Of a DNA stretch of 64,000 nt, positions 15,115-24,799 are shown piece after piece. This stretch comes from a virus: the IMG/VR virus record IMGVR_UViG_3300029309_000006, positions 1 to 64,000 of that record, one strand, 5' to 3'. Each line of letters starts with the position of its first letter. The first letter of the stretch is position 1. Position numbers and translations under genes: made by a program. The notes beneath the pieces are model-generated. The model was not told the DNA's origin. It saw nothing but the letters and a program-made list of their open reading frames with translations, and searched no databases.

Positions 15115-15200
15115 ATGTACATCAATGTTTAAACTTACTAACATTTATGAAAGAAAAAAGCGATTTAGAAGCACAAGAAATAAAAAGTAAATATAAATGA
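14934..15200 (+). CDS. Tail assembly chaperone, -1-frame extension
   Basis: An open -1 frame with no credible start of its own, encoding about 88 residues, including 'FGERWGWYQSIFALSQGD' and 'LNVHQCLNLLTFMKEKSD', which reads as real protein rather than noise. The stop overlaps the next ATG as ATGA (15197-15200), the coupling expected if ribosomes arrive in this frame. It would form the longer 'GT'-type chaperone joining tail tube subunits to the tape measure. Confidence 0.6.
   Translation, partial: HYFFLPFRDRLVEGYGELFGGQSENELSRAKQFGERWGWYQSIFALSQGDIRRFENITQLNVHQCLNLLTFMKEKSDLEAQEIKSKYK
14940..14946 (+). other. Predicted -1 ribosomal frameshift site (T TTT TTT)
   Basis: A run of nine T (14939-14947) gives the slippery heptamer T_TTT_TTT in the 0 frame (ATT TTT TTT TAC). 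The -1 frame is open from just after the TAG at 14931-14933 to the TGA at 15198-15200, so slippage here fuses both frames. No pseudoknot was evaluated. Confidence 0.55.
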
Positions 15201-15667
15201 GCAGTCAAGGTATAAGAGGTTTTTATCAAGTAACACAAACTATCAAAACAAGTTTGTTAAGTGACCCTAATGTAAATAGTGTAACAACTGGAGATATAAC
15301 AGAAATAGATTTATCTAAGCAAACAATATTCCCTTTATCACATATCATTGTAAATAGTGTGACAACACAAGAACAGGTGTTAGTGTTTAATGTTACTATT
15401 ATGGCTATGGATATTGTTAACGAAAACAAAGAAGACACAACAGATATTTTTACTGGCAATAACAATGAACAGGATGTATTGAATACTCAGCTTGGTGTTT
15501 TAAATAAAATAATAAACTTACTTCGCAGGGGTTCTTTATATACAACTAAATACCAATTAGATGGTGACCCAAGTTGTGAGCCTTTTTATGAAAGGTTTGA
15601 TAATCGTATGGCAGGTTGGGCAGCTACAATGGATATACTAATTGATAATGATTTAACTAATTGCTGA
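15197..15667 (+). CDS. Tail terminator/neck-like protein
   Basis: 156 residues, soluble, alpha/beta, with two long conserved-looking strands ('VLVFNVTIMAMDIV', 'MAGWAATMDILI'). In siphoviruses of this type a tail terminator or completion protein lies near the chaperone; the assignment is from position and fold impression only. The stop overlaps the next ATG (TGATG). Confidence 0.45.
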   Translation: MSSQGIRGFYQVTQTIKTSLLSDPNVNSVTTGDITEIDLSKQTIFPLSHIIVNSVTTQEQVLVFNVTIMAMDIVNENKEDTTDIFTGNNNEQDVLNTQLGVLNKIINLLRRGSLYTTKYQLDGDPSCEPFYERFDNRMAGWAATMDILIDNDLTNC

Positions 15668-16149
15668 TGGAGTACAACGAAACAAAAAAAATATTAAACA
15701 GTTTTGCAAAATATGTTATACAGCAATCAAGGAGTAATTTAACAAAACAAAATAAAAATGTAACTAAAAAATTATATAACTCTTTAGATTATGAGATATT
15801 GTCAGACAACTCAGGTATGATATTACAATTCATAATGGAAGAATATGGTTCATATCAAGATTTAGGAGTTTCAGGAACAAAAAAAAAATATGATACACCT
15901 TTTAAGTACACTAACAAAAGACCACCATCTAAAGCATTTGACAAGTGGACTGTACGTAAAGGTATAGCACCTAGAGAATCAGGCAAATTTGCAAAACGTA
16001 AAGGTCTTAATTATATAATAGCTAAATCAATATTTGAGCAAGGTATAAAGCCTAGCTTATTTTTTACAAAACCATTTGAGAAAAGATTTGAAACTTTACC
16101 AAATAATTTAATAGCATCATTTGTAAACGACTTTGAAAAACAATTATAA
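15667..16149 (+). CDS. HK97 gp10-like head-tail joining protein
   Basis: 160 residues from ATG 15667, which overlaps the previous stop; an in-frame TTG at 15661 is less likely. 'ILQFIMEEYGSYQDLGVSG' and 'PSLFFTKPFEKRF' resemble the HK97 gp10 family ('G.....Y...VE.GT' and 'PFL.PA'), which forms the neck between connector and tail. The stop TAA overlaps the next ATG. Confidence 0.55.
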   Translation: MEYNETKKILNSFAKYVIQQSRSNLTKQNKNVTKKLYNSLDYEILSDNSGMILQFIMEEYGSYQDLGVSGTKKKYDTPFKYTNKRPPSKAFDKWTVRKGIAPRESGKFAKRKGLNYIIAKSIFEQGIKPSLFFTKPFEKRFETLPNNLIASFVNDFEKQL

Positions 16150-17264
16150 TGGCAATAGAAAAAATAAACATAAACAGCCCAGTATATTTAAAAATAGAAA
16201 ACAGTAGCCTTGCTTCTTGTACACTTACATTAGCTATATACACAGGTAATTTCAATGCAAGTCCAAGTATTACTTATGAACTTGTAAAGAACGAAGTTGG
16301 AAATAATAATTTTGTAATATTTGAAATAGGCGAACTTATAAAAGATTATATTACTTATTCATTCTCAGGTTCTTTTGGTAGTAATGGTGTTAATGTATGG
16401 GTACAAACAACAGCAACCCCTAATGATGGGAGTAGTAATTTACCTGCAATATCTACTATAATGTTAGCTTTTGATGGTGTAGGTTATTTTGAAGATGGCT
16501 TTACAATAACAAGTTCTACTAACAGCACGACAACACAAAGCCTAAATAGGTTTAAAGGAAGTGTTACAAAACTAATGAGTAACACAAAGATATTTAGAGA
16601 GAGTCAAGAAATATTACAAATACCTGTACTTGCAAACCTAAGTGTAAACTCAGGCTCAGATGTATTAGCAGGTGCAACAACAGTAAACTTTAAAAACGGA
16701 AACACAACAGTATCAAGTGTAACAGTACCAACAGGCGTATCATCTTCGGCAGGTGCAATAGCTTATGCTGCAAGTACCTCAGCAACACTTACAAGCGTAG
16801 ATATTGTTACAGGGGGTTCAACAGAAACAATTTTAGTAGAAGAACAACCTTGTAATAAGTTTACTAATATGCCTGTAGTTTTTGTTAACAAGTTAGGAGC
16901 ATTACAAAAGGTAAACTTCTTTTTAAAGTCTGTAGAAAGTGTAGCTGTACAAAGAGAAGAATTTAAATCAAATACACTTACAACTGGTGGTACATACTCG
17001 ATAAATGCGCACCAATATAAAAACAGAAACATAAACAGTAGGGAAACTATTATTTTAAATACAGGCTATGTAGATGACAGTTATAATTTAGTAATAGAAG
17101 AAATATTGACTTCTAATAGATGTTGGTTGTTTAAAGATAATTCTTATTTGCCAATCGTACCACAAGATAGTGGAGTAACATTCCAAACAAGCCTTAACGA
17201 TAAACTTGCAAATTATACAATGACATTTAAATATGCCTTTGATAAAATAAATACAATAAGATAA
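16149..17264 (+). CDS. Tail structural protein (distal tail/baseplate region)
   Basis: 371 residues, beta-rich, Ser/Thr-rich, with an Ig-like middle part (about residues 185-235, 'SGSDVLAGATTVNF'). It lies between the neck protein and the 859-residue tail protein, overlapping the latter by one base. No catalytic motif. A distal-tail or tail-tip component is likely from context. Confidence 0.5.
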   Translation: MAIEKININSPVYLKIENSSLASCTLTLAIYTGNFNASPSITYELVKNEVGNNNFVIFEIGELIKDYITYSFSGSFGSNGVNVWVQTTATPNDGSSNLPAISTIMLAFDGVGYFEDGFTITSSTNSTTTQSLNRFKGSVTKLMSNTKIFRESQEILQIPVLANLSVNSGSDVLAGATTVNFKNGNTTVSSVTVPTGVSSSAGAIAYAASTSATLTSVDIVTGGSTETILVEEQPCNKFTNMPVVFVNKLGALQKVNFFLKSVESVAVQREEFKSNTLTTGGTYSINAHQYKNRNINSRETIILNTGYVDDSYNLVIEEILTSNRCWLFKDNSYLPIVPQDSGVTFQTSLNDKLANYTMTFKYAFDKINTIR

Positions 17265-19843
17265 TGAACAATTTAGCATTACTTATTCCTGACATAAAAA
17301 TAGACAATCCCAAGCCTGACCCAGATTTGTGGAATCTTACCACAATCAATTGGGAAAATGCCTTTAGGGTTTGGAATGAGATTAATCTAATAACAGACAT
17401 TGATTATCAAAGATTAGATTTATTTGACGATGAAGAAGTTTCGCTTACACAAACAATACAAGATGTTAGAGATATAGAAAAAATATTTACAGACTTTAGT
17501 AAATCATTTAGTTTACCTGCAAGTAGTAAAAACAATTTATTATTTAGACACTATTACAGAACAGACATTGTAGAAGATAGAGTAAGTGATGCAATATTCA
17601 ACGCTAATACAAAACTAAGAGCAATTATAGAACTAAACTACAAACGCTTTAAAAGTGGGTATATTGTATTAAATGGAGTAAAACTTAAAAACAATAGACC
17701 TGATAGTTATAATATTACATTCTTTGGAGAAACAGTTACATTAAAAGATAAACTAAAAGACAGAATATTATCAAGTTTAGACTTTTCATCTTTTGACCAC
17801 GCTTATAGTGTAGCAAATGTAAAACAAGGTGTAGGAAGTTTTGTTACTGCACTTGGAAATCAAACTGTATCTGTACCACATATTATATACCCTTTAATAT
17901 CTCATACACAGAGGTTTATATATGACACTACAGCAGGTGGTGTATTAACAAGTCAAGACAGATCAAGTACAACAAGGAATTTGTATTTCTCAGGTTCACA
18001 AGCAGATAGTGGTGGGTCAGGTGTAAACCAAAGATTAGGAAGCACAAAGGGTTTTATTTTTAATGATTTAAAACCTGCAATTAGGGTAATTGATGTTATA
18101 AGAATGATAGAGCAAGACCCTGATATTGATTTACAATTTAGTGATGACTTCTTTAAAGAAACAGGATTGTTTGCAGACTTGTATTTGTGGCTACACAGAA
18201 ACAAAGGCATTATAGGTATAACACCAAGTAATGAATCTAATGTCTCTAAAATAATATTAAACAATATTGGAAACTTCTCAGGCGATCTTACAACTTTCTT
18301 TGACCCTAGTCCGTTTGGTAGTTTCCCACAGTTTGATGGTGGTATTTTTAGATTTAGAACTGGTAGACAATTAAGTGGTCAAATAGGTGGTATTGATGAA
18401 ACAATGCAAATATCTTGGACTATAGTACCACAAACAGCAAGTGCAAAATTTACAGCTAAACTTAGGAAAGCAGGTACTGGAGAAATAATAAGCGAAATAC
18501 CATATACCCAAACAGGTAACTTAACACTTGTAGAAAACTTTGTAACAGAAAGCAGTACACAAGCCACGTTTGAACAACATAATGTAGAATTTGTTATTGA
18601 GACAACTGAAACAAGTTTAAACCTTACTTACACGCTTACATTTCAAAGAGATGTACAAGACTTAAATACAGGCTCAGTAACATCAAACTTAACAGCAGGT
18701 TTAGTAGAACCCAATAGTCTAGTAGAAACAATCTATGTAACTGACAATATTCCTGACATTGGTATATTACCATTTTTAACAGGTTTATTTAAAATGTTTA
18801 ATCTTACAGCATTTATTGAAGATGACCCAAGTAATGCAGACTTTGGAAAGGTAGTTGTTAAAACATTAGATAGTTTTTATGCCTCAGGTACAACTAGAGA
18901 CATTACAGACTTTGTAGATACCTCTGAGGGCGAATCAAACTTTAGTGTACCTTTTAATGATGTAGAATTTAAGTTTGCAGACCCATCAACATTTGGTGCT
19001 TTCTTTTTTGAAAAACTAAACAATAGACAACTTGGAAGTGTGAAAGCTAAAGATGCTTCAAATAGTGGTCGTGACCCAAGACTAAACAGGGGTCAAGATT
19101 ATAGAATAGAACTGCCTTTTGAGAAAATGTTTTTTGAGAAACTTAAAAACGTAGCAAATAGTGCTGAAACAACTATTGGGTTTGGATATTTTGTAGATGA
19201 TGACCAAAACCCTACTGTAAAAAATCCTTTAATGTTTTTTAAATCAAGCACAACAGGTACAGGCATACAAATGCAAGATGGTGCAAGTGCAGGTAATCCA
19301 AGTCAATTAACAACTTATAACAGACCCTCTAATTTTAGGGTAGGCACACAAAGCGTAAATATAGCTGTAAGTTCAGGAGAATCAAGTCCTGTAAGTTTTA
19401 GTTATGTAAATCCAAGTACATTTGCAACAGTATCAATTTCTGTAAGCCCTAATACAAATACAGACGTTAACCCTTTAGTTGCAGGTAGTTTACTTAGAAC
19501 ATCTGCTGTAACAAGCGAATCTAATATAACAACTACTTTTGCTACACTTACAACAGGTCAAACAATAAACTTTAGTAATGAGGTTGACCAATTTGTACCT
19601 ACAATAGACAACAATACTTTGTTTGGTAATTTCTACAAAAAGTATATTAGAGATGTATTCAGCTACAATAGAAGACTTGTAAAAGTAAATGCAATATTAC
19701 CACAGAAGTTTTTACTTAGGTATAAATTAAGTGATACTATTGTAATAAACAACACAGAATTTTATATAAATAAAATAAGCACAAACTTACAAACAGGTAA
19801 AAGCACTTTAGAGTTATTAACAAAAATTAATACAATATCATAA
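17264..19843 (+). CDS. Large tail-tip protein
   Basis: 859 residues, beta-rich with no membrane or coiled-coil segments. It starts with 'LLIPDIKIDNPKPDPDLW' and includes 'SFSLPASSKNNLLFRHYY' (about residue 80) and a C-terminal 'KVNAILPQKFLLRYKLSDTIVI' segment that suggests a tail-hub-like domain. Position before the tape measure supports a tail-tip role. It overlaps genes on both sides by one base. Confidence 0.5.
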   Translation: MNNLALLIPDIKIDNPKPDPDLWNLTTINWENAFRVWNEINLITDIDYQRLDLFDDEEVSLTQTIQDVRDIEKIFTDFSKSFSLPASSKNNLLFRHYYRTDIVEDRVSDAIFNANTKLRAIIELNYKRFKSGYIVLNGVKLKNNRPDSYNITFFGETVTLKDKLKDRILSSLDFSSFDHAYSVANVKQGVGSFVTALGNQTVSVPHIIYPLISHTQRFIYDTTAGGVLTSQDRSSTTRNLYFSGSQADSGGSGVNQRLGSTKGFIFNDLKPAIRVIDVIRMIEQDPDIDLQFSDDFFKETGLFADLYLWLHRNKGIIGITPSNESNVSKIILNNIGNFSGDLTTFFDPSPFGSFPQFDGGIFRFRTGRQLSGQIGGIDETMQISWTIVPQTASAKFTAKLRKAGTGEIISEIPYTQTGNLTLVENFVTESSTQATFEQHNVEFVIETTETSLNLTYTLTFQRDVQDLNTGSVTSNLTAGLVEPNSLVETIYVTDNIPDIGILPFLTGLFKMFNLTAFIEDDPSNADFGKVVVKTLDSFYASGTTRDITDFVDTSEGESNFSVPFNDVEFKFADPSTFGAFFFEKLNNRQLGSVKAKDASNSGRDPRLNRGQDYRIELPFEKMFFEKLKNVANSAETTIGFGYFVDDDQNPTVKNPLMFFKSSTTGTGIQMQDGASAGNPSQLTTYNRPSNFRVGTQSVNIAVSSGESSPVSFSYVNPSTFATVSISVSPNTNTDVNPLVAGSLLRTSAVTSESNITTTFATLTTGQTINFSNEVDQFVPTIDNNTLFGNFYKKYIRDVFSYNRRLVKVNAILPQKFLLRYKLSDTIVINNTEFYINKISTNLQTGKSTLELLTKINTIS

Positions 19844-19989
19844 TGTTACAGGGCATATTAGAACTTTTGGAAATGGCAAATGGCGAAACAGAGAACATTC
19901 GTATTGCACAAGGTAAATATAAATTACCAAATAGTTTTAAAGAGGGTTTTAAATTAATTAAAAATGAAATAAAATGGGCAAAGAAGTAA
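19843..19989 (+). CDS. 48-residue tail-region protein
   Basis: ATG at 19843 overlaps the previous stop (TAATG) and the gene overlaps the tape measure start by 16 bp. 48 residues with 'LLEMANGETENIRIAQGKYKLP'. Unusual to find so small a gene between tail tip and tape measure; function unknown. Confidence 0.5.
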   Translation: MLQGILELLEMANGETENIRIAQGKYKLPNSFKEGFKLIKNEIKWAKK

Positions 19990-21911
19990 TAGTAGATGTA
20001 AAAATTACAACTAAACAAGCACAAGAAAATATTGATGAACTCAATAAGTCTCTGATGGCTCAAGAAGACCTAATAGAAAATCTTGAATCTGATCTTAGAG
20101 GGTTTGAGAAACAACTTAGTCAAACCTCAGGAAAAGAATTAGCAAGAAGAAGTGATTTAAATAAAAAAATAACTGAAACTAAAAACAGACTAAACGAGGA
20201 GAAAGCAGGTCTCAAACAAATTAACAAAGAGAGAAAAAGAGCCAACGATCAATTAAAAGATGCTTCTAAAAATACAAAAGACTATAGTGGAGTAATAGGA
20301 ATATTAGATCGCCAAACTGGTGGTCTTATAAGTAGCACCAAAGATTTTACAGGGTCTTTAAGTTCTGCAACTAAAGGAACAAAACTTCTAAGAGTTGCAT
20401 TACTAGCAGTTCCTTTTGTATTAATAGCTACAGCTATAGCATCAATAAGTGCTGCTCTAACATCATCGGAGGAGGGTCAAGACAAATTCACTAAGTTTTT
20501 TACACAAGTTAAAGTAGTAATAGGTAATGTTACCGATCTATTTGCAGATTTTGGTAGTGCATTACTTAAATTTTTTAGTGGAGATCTCAAAGGTGCAAGA
20601 GAGGAGTTTGATAAACTCAGAGAGGGTATCGCTAACTTCGGTGAGGAAACAAAAAAAGAAATAGAACTTGCAGGTAAATTATCAGATAAAAGAGCTAAGG
20701 CTAATAAACTTGAAAGACAATTACTTATAGATCGGGCAAAAGCAGATAGAAAATTTAATGAGTTAAGAGAGAAAGCAGCAGACAAAGAGAATGTATCAAT
20801 TAATGAAAGGATAGCTGCATTGAAAGAAGCAGGTCGTATTGAAGAAGAAATAACTTTAAAAGAAATAGAAGCAGCAAAACTTAGACTAGAAGCTAAAGAG
20901 ACTGAAAACTCTTTAAGTAAATCTACACAACAAGATTTAGATGAGGAAGCACAACTAAGAGCCAAAGTCATAGAGTTAGAATCTTCAAGGCTAAAAAAAC
21001 AAAAAACGTTAACAGCTGAGATTACAACTAATCTTAGAGAGCAAAAAGCAGAGGAGAAAAGATTAGAAGACGAAGCAAATGCAGCTAAAGATGAAGCTGA
21101 TGCAGCACAATTAGAAAAAGAAAAACAACTTGCAGAATTAAAAAAACAAATAAGAGATGCAGAAGCGAGTAGTGAAGATGATAGGAGAGCCTTAGAGCTT
21201 ATAAAAATTGATGAACAATTCCAAGCACTTATAGATAAAGCTAAAGAAAATAACCTTGCAACCCAAGAACTAGAGGATGCACAAAGACAAGCCAAAATAG
21301 ATAAACAAAAACATTTTGATGAAATAGATGAAAAAAGAGAAAAAGAGCATCAAGATAAAATATCTAGTATAAAAAATATAGAAATAGAAACAGAACAAAA
21401 AATTCAACAGGCTAAACTTAGTCTCGCATCACAAACTGGTAATTTGTTAACTCAACTAGCAGGTAAAAATAAAACTGCAGCTATTGCAGGTGTTCTGATA
21501 CAAAAGGCAGCAGCAGTTGGTCAAATAATATCAAATACTGGTATAGCGAACGCTAAGGCAGTAGCTGCAAGTCCAATAACTTTAGGTCAACCATTTGTAA
21601 CAATAAATTCGATAAGTGCTGGTCTATCAATTGCATCATCATTAGCAGAAACTCAAAAAGCAATACAACAAATAAGAAGTGCTGGACCAGGAGCAAGTTC
21701 TGGAACTGGCTCAGCAGGAGGTGGTTCCGTGAATATACCAACACCACAGGCACCTGCTTTTAATATAGTAGGAAGCGATACACAAAATCAATTGGCACAA
21801 ACTATAGCTGAGCAAACACAAAAACCTGTTAAGGCATTTGTAGTTGCAGGAGATGTATCTACAGCACAAAGTTTAGACAGAAACATAATACAAGAAAGTT
21901 CGCTTGGATAA
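19974..21911 (+). CDS. Tape measure protein
   Basis: 645 residues. Long coiled coils at about 15-100 and 230-460 flank a hydrophobic segment at 140-160 ('VALLAVPFVLIATAIASISA'), and the C-terminus is Ala/Gly-rich with further small hydrophobic stretches (about 490-560). Length sets tail length; at the usual ~0.15 nm per residue this implies a tail near 100 nm (rule of thumb). A reverse-strand 272-codon frame inside it is a shadow. Confidence 0.8.
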   Translation: MGKEVIVDVKITTKQAQENIDELNKSLMAQEDLIENLESDLRGFEKQLSQTSGKELARRSDLNKKITETKNRLNEEKAGLKQINKERKRANDQLKDASKNTKDYSGVIGILDRQTGGLISSTKDFTGSLSSATKGTKLLRVALLAVPFVLIATAIASISAALTSSEEGQDKFTKFFTQVKVVIGNVTDLFADFGSALLKFFSGDLKGAREEFDKLREGIANFGEETKKEIELAGKLSDKRAKANKLERQLLIDRAKADRKFNELREKAADKENVSINERIAALKEAGRIEEEITLKEIEAAKLRLEAKETENSLSKSTQQDLDEEAQLRAKVIELESSRLKKQKTLTAEITTNLREQKAEEKRLEDEANAAKDEADAAQLEKEKQLAELKKQIRDAEASSEDDRRALELIKIDEQFQALIDKAKENNLATQELEDAQRQAKIDKQKHFDEIDEKREKEHQDKISSIKNIEIETEQKIQQAKLSLASQTGNLLTQLAGKNKTAAIAGVLIQKAAAVGQIISNTGIANAKAVAASPITLGQPFVTINSISAGLSIASSLAETQKAIQQIRSAGPGASSGTGSAGGGSVNIPTPQAPAFNIVGSDTQNQLAQTIAEQTQKPVKAFVVAGDVSTAQSLDRNIIQESSLG

Positions 21912-21931
21912 ACAAAATAAATAATAAAATA

Positions 21932-21939
21932 CGATATAT
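21932..21939 (+). promoter_or_regulatory. CGATATAT motif, 4 bp before protease start
   Basis: Context AAAATACGATATATAATTATG; octamer to ATG (21944) spacing is 4 bp, identical to three other copies. The preceding intergenic is only 32 bp and shows no terminator. Confidence 0.6.
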
Positions 21940-21943
21940 AATT

Positions 21944-23566
21944 ATGAAGATAGTAGAATTAATTTTAGATGACAACGAAGATTTAGCAGGAATAGAAGCT
22001 ATAAGCATTGTTGAAAATCCTGCAATAGAAGAAGACTTTGTAGCATTAAAGAATGAACAGGTTATACAACTTGCAGAAGTTGACAAAGAAAAGAAAATAC
22101 TATTAGGTGCTTTACTTGTACCCAATAAACCTATATATAGAAAAAATGCACAGGAAGAATATTATATATATTTTTCTAGGGAAACTGTAAGAAAAGCATC
22201 ACAGGTATATTTACAAAAAGGAAATCAAAACAATTCTACCTTAGAACACAAACATACATTATCAGGTCTTTCGCTAGTAGAATCTTGGATTGTAGAAGAC
22301 CCTAAAAAAGATAAAATAGCTTTATATGGTTTAGACTACCCAGTTGGTACTTGGGTAGGTGCTGTCAAAGTAAACAACGATAAAATTTGGGATGAATATG
22401 TAAAGACAGGCAAAGTAAAAGGGTTTAGTATTGAAGGATATTTTGCTGACAAAGCAGATAGACCACAAGACCAAACAATAAACGACCTTGCAGAAATAGA
22501 AGAAGAAGAAGCACAAGAACTTTTATCACAAGTAAAAGGAATAATAAGAAACGATAAAAGGTATAAACAAGGCAGAAGACTTATATTTGAGAGTTTTAGC
22601 GATTACCCTAATGCAGTAAAGAACAATGCAAAAAGAGGTATTGAATTAAACGACAAAGTAAACAATAAGTGTGCAACAGATGTTGGTAAAATAAGAGCAC
22701 AGCAGTTAGCAAATGGTAGACCTATAAGCGAACAAACAATAAAAAGGATGTATTCTTTTCTATCAAGAGCAGAGGAGTTTTATAACCCTGACAATAAAGA
22801 AGCGTGTGGAACTATATCATATTTACTTTGGGGAGGTCTAGCTGCAAAAAGATATGCAGAAAGTAAACTAAAAGAATTAGGTAAATTTAATTTCTTTAGT
22901 CAAAAAGTAAATGATGATTTTGCTATAATTAATGATAGGCTAGGATATGCAACAAGAGCAATGGCTGAAAAGATTGCAAAAGACATAGGTTGTAATGGTA
23001 TTCATACACACGATTTTGAAGATCAAATATGGTATATGCCTTGCGAGAAACACGCTTTAAATGAAGAAGAATTTAAAAAGTATAAATGTCCAAAAGGATA
23101 TTATAAAGATTATCAAAAACATAAGTGTGTAAAAAAAAAAGATAACTATGCAGAGATAGGAGAAAGAGGAGGTATAAGAAAAAGCCCAAAAGCTCCAAAG
23201 TCAGGAACACCAAATCCAAACCCTAAAGGACAAGGTACAGCAAAAGGAGATGCAAGTACAAGCAGGGGTGCAAAAGTATCACAAAAAGATTTAGCATCAT
23301 TACAGAAAAAGTCTGATGACTTTAACGAAAGGTATAAAAGCAAACTAGGATATGGTGTAACAGTAGGACAATTAAAGGCAGTATTTCAAAGGGGTCTCGG
23401 TGCTTTTAACGTATCACACAGTCCAAGAATACAATCTCCTACAGCTTGGGCACAAGCACGAGTAAATGCCTATTTATATTTAGTTAGAAACGGAAGACCT
23501 CAGAACCCTAAATACACAGGTGACTTTGATCTTCTACCAAAAGGACACCCAAAAAGTAATAAATGA
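21944..23566 (+). CDS. XkdF-type capsid protease fused to accessory domains
   Basis: 540 residues. N-terminal ~190: XkdF-like capsid maturation protease ('SIVENPAIEEDFVAL', 'STLEHKHTLSGLSLVESWIV', 'KGFSIEGYF'). Middle (about 210-310): 'YPNAVKNNAKRGIELN' and 'YLLWGGLAAKRYAESKL', a domain I recall from other flavophage head proteins. C-terminus (about 460-540): 'GAFNVSHSPRIQSPTAWAQARVN', DUF5824-like. A Cys pair lies in a linker. It should cleave scaffold and process the prohead. Confidence 0.7.
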   Translation: MKIVELILDDNEDLAGIEAISIVENPAIEEDFVALKNEQVIQLAEVDKEKKILLGALLVPNKPIYRKNAQEEYYIYFSRETVRKASQVYLQKGNQNNSTLEHKHTLSGLSLVESWIVEDPKKDKIALYGLDYPVGTWVGAVKVNNDKIWDEYVKTGKVKGFSIEGYFADKADRPQDQTINDLAEIEEEEAQELLSQVKGIIRNDKRYKQGRRLIFESFSDYPNAVKNNAKRGIELNDKVNNKCATDVGKIRAQQLANGRPISEQTIKRMYSFLSRAEEFYNPDNKEACGTISYLLWGGLAAKRYAESKLKELGKFNFFSQKVNDDFAIINDRLGYATRAMAEKIAKDIGCNGIHTHDFEDQIWYMPCEKHALNEEEFKKYKCPKGYYKDYQKHKCVKKKDNYAEIGERGGIRKSPKAPKSGTPNPNPKGQGTAKGDASTSRGAKVSQKDLASLQKKSDDFNERYKSKLGYGVTVGQLKAVFQRGLGAFNVSHSPRIQSPTAWAQARVNAYLYLVRNGRPQNPKYTGDFDLLPKGHPKSNK

Positions 23567-23712
23567 TAAACAGAGACTACATACCAAGCTATTCAAGCCC
23601 AAAAGGTGGGCGTAGGGCGTGTTTATGCAAAGATGAACTAACTTATAAAATAGAATGTTGTACAGGCGAATTACACGCTCAAGGCATAGGAAATATTACA
23701 AGAATAACCTAA
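23563..23712 (+). CDS. 49-residue Cys-rich protein
   Basis: ATG at 23563 overlaps the protease stop (ATGA). 'ACLCKDELTYKIECCTGELHAQGIGNI' region carries four Cys (CLC and CC), perhaps a small metal site or disulfide knot. I recall comparable short proteins ending 'AQGIG' next to head genes of flavophages. Possibly a minor virion protein. Confidence 0.55.
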   Translation: MINRDYIPSYSSPKGGRRACLCKDELTYKIECCTGELHAQGIGNITRIT

Positions 23713-23736
23713 AAATGCAAAATTAATTTTAAAATC

Positions 23737-23744
23737 CGATATAT
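23737..23744 (+). promoter_or_regulatory. CGATATAT motif, 4 bp before scaffold start
   Basis: Context AAAATCCGATATATTATTATG; 4 bp to the ATG at 23749. It lies in a 36-bp gap after the Cys-rich protein. Confidence 0.6.
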
Positions 23745-23748
23745 TATT

Positions 23749-24339
23749 ATGAAAGCTACAGAAATGTTAAATCAAGTAAAAAATCTATTAGGAGTAGAGC
23801 TGACTGACATACAGTTGGCAGAACTCAAATTACAAAACGGAACAGTGATAGAAGCTGAAAGTTTTGAAACAGGTAAAGAAGTTTTTATTAAAACTGAAGA
23901 TGAAAATGTTGCACTTCCAGTTGGAGAATACGAACTAGAAGATAATCAAATCTTAGTTGTTGAAGAAGAAGGTGTTATTAAAGAAATTAAAGCACAAGAA
24001 GAAAAAGAAGATGAAGAAGAAGACAAAGAAGAAATGAGATATGTAACTAGAGAGGAGTTCAGAAAAGAAATGGACGAACTAAAAGATATGGTACAAAAGA
24101 TGATGAAGCCTGAAGACAAAGAAGAAATGTCAGCAGAAGAAGTGTCTTTAGCTGTAACAGAAGTTTTAAATAAAGAAGCAGAAGAAAAAGAAATTCTAAA
24201 AGAAGAATTATCTAAACCTGCATCTGAACCTATTAAACATAATCCAGAGCAAGAAAAAACTGTGAACAGATTTAAGTTTGCTCAAAACAGAAATAAATCT
24301 ACTCTAGACAGAGTAATGGAAACTTTAAGTAATAAATAA
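23749..24339 (+). CDS. Capsid scaffold-like protein
   Basis: 196 residues: a small beta N-terminus ('ELTDIQLAELKLQNGTVIEAE'), an extremely acidic middle (residues ~83-97), a coiled coil ('REEFRKEMDELKDMVQKMM') and a basic C-terminus ('VNRFKFAQNRNKSTLDRV'). This acidic coiled coil plus basic tail is characteristic of scaffolds that bind capsid protein. Position just before decoration and capsid genes agrees. Confidence 0.65.
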   Translation: MKATEMLNQVKNLLGVELTDIQLAELKLQNGTVIEAESFETGKEVFIKTEDENVALPVGEYELEDNQILVVEEEGVIKEIKAQEEKEDEEEDKEEMRYVTREEFRKEMDELKDMVQKMMKPEDKEEMSAEEVSLAVTEVLNKEAEEKEILKEELSKPASEPIKHNPEQEKTVNRFKFAQNRNKSTLDRVMETLSNK

Positions 24340-24358
24340 ATAAATAAAAATAATAATT

Positions 24359-24775
24359 ATGGCAGTATTAACTCACGTTAGTGACGATGTAATGAGAATT
24401 TTCGATGATTACGAAACAGTAACAGCATCAGGCTCACTAAGTCTTGCAGATTCAGGAAAAGTATTTAAGATTTCTGGAACTGGATATACATTAACATTAC
24501 CTGCACCTACAGCAGGTTGGAAAGCAAAGTTTATTGTATCAGCAGCATTTTCAACTGATTTCGTTGTACAAACACCTGCAGATAACAGAGATGTTATGAA
24601 TGGTGGAGTGATTGTTAACGGAGCAATCGTTGAAGCAGATGCAGTAGATAGAGTAACATTTGAAGATGACGCTGAAAGCATTGGCGATCACATTGAAATT
24701 CATTCTGATGGTACAAACTACTATTTGAGTGGAAACGGAAATGCAGCATCTTCTATAACAGTTGGAGAATTATAA
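24359..24775 (+). CDS. Capsid decoration-like protein
   Basis: 138 residues, beta-rich, with 'GYTLTLPAPTAGWKAKFIVSAAF' and 'DHIEIHSDGTNYYLSGNG', a pattern seen in small capsid-surface proteins. It lies between scaffold and major capsid genes. No enzyme motif. Assigned from fold impression and position. Confidence 0.55.
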   Translation: MAVLTHVSDDVMRIFDDYETVTASGSLSLADSGKVFKISGTGYTLTLPAPTAGWKAKFIVSAAFSTDFVVQTPADNRDVMNGGVIVNGAIVEADAVDRVTFEDDAESIGDHIEIHSDGTNYYLSGNGNAASSITVGEL

Positions 24776-24799
24776 TAATTAAATAAATAAAAAAAAGAT

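Noticed and set aside
20477-21295. 272-codon open frame on the minus strand
   Set aside because: It lies wholly within the tape measure gene, is Ser/Cys-rich low-complexity, and mirrors the coiled-coil codons; a shadow frame.
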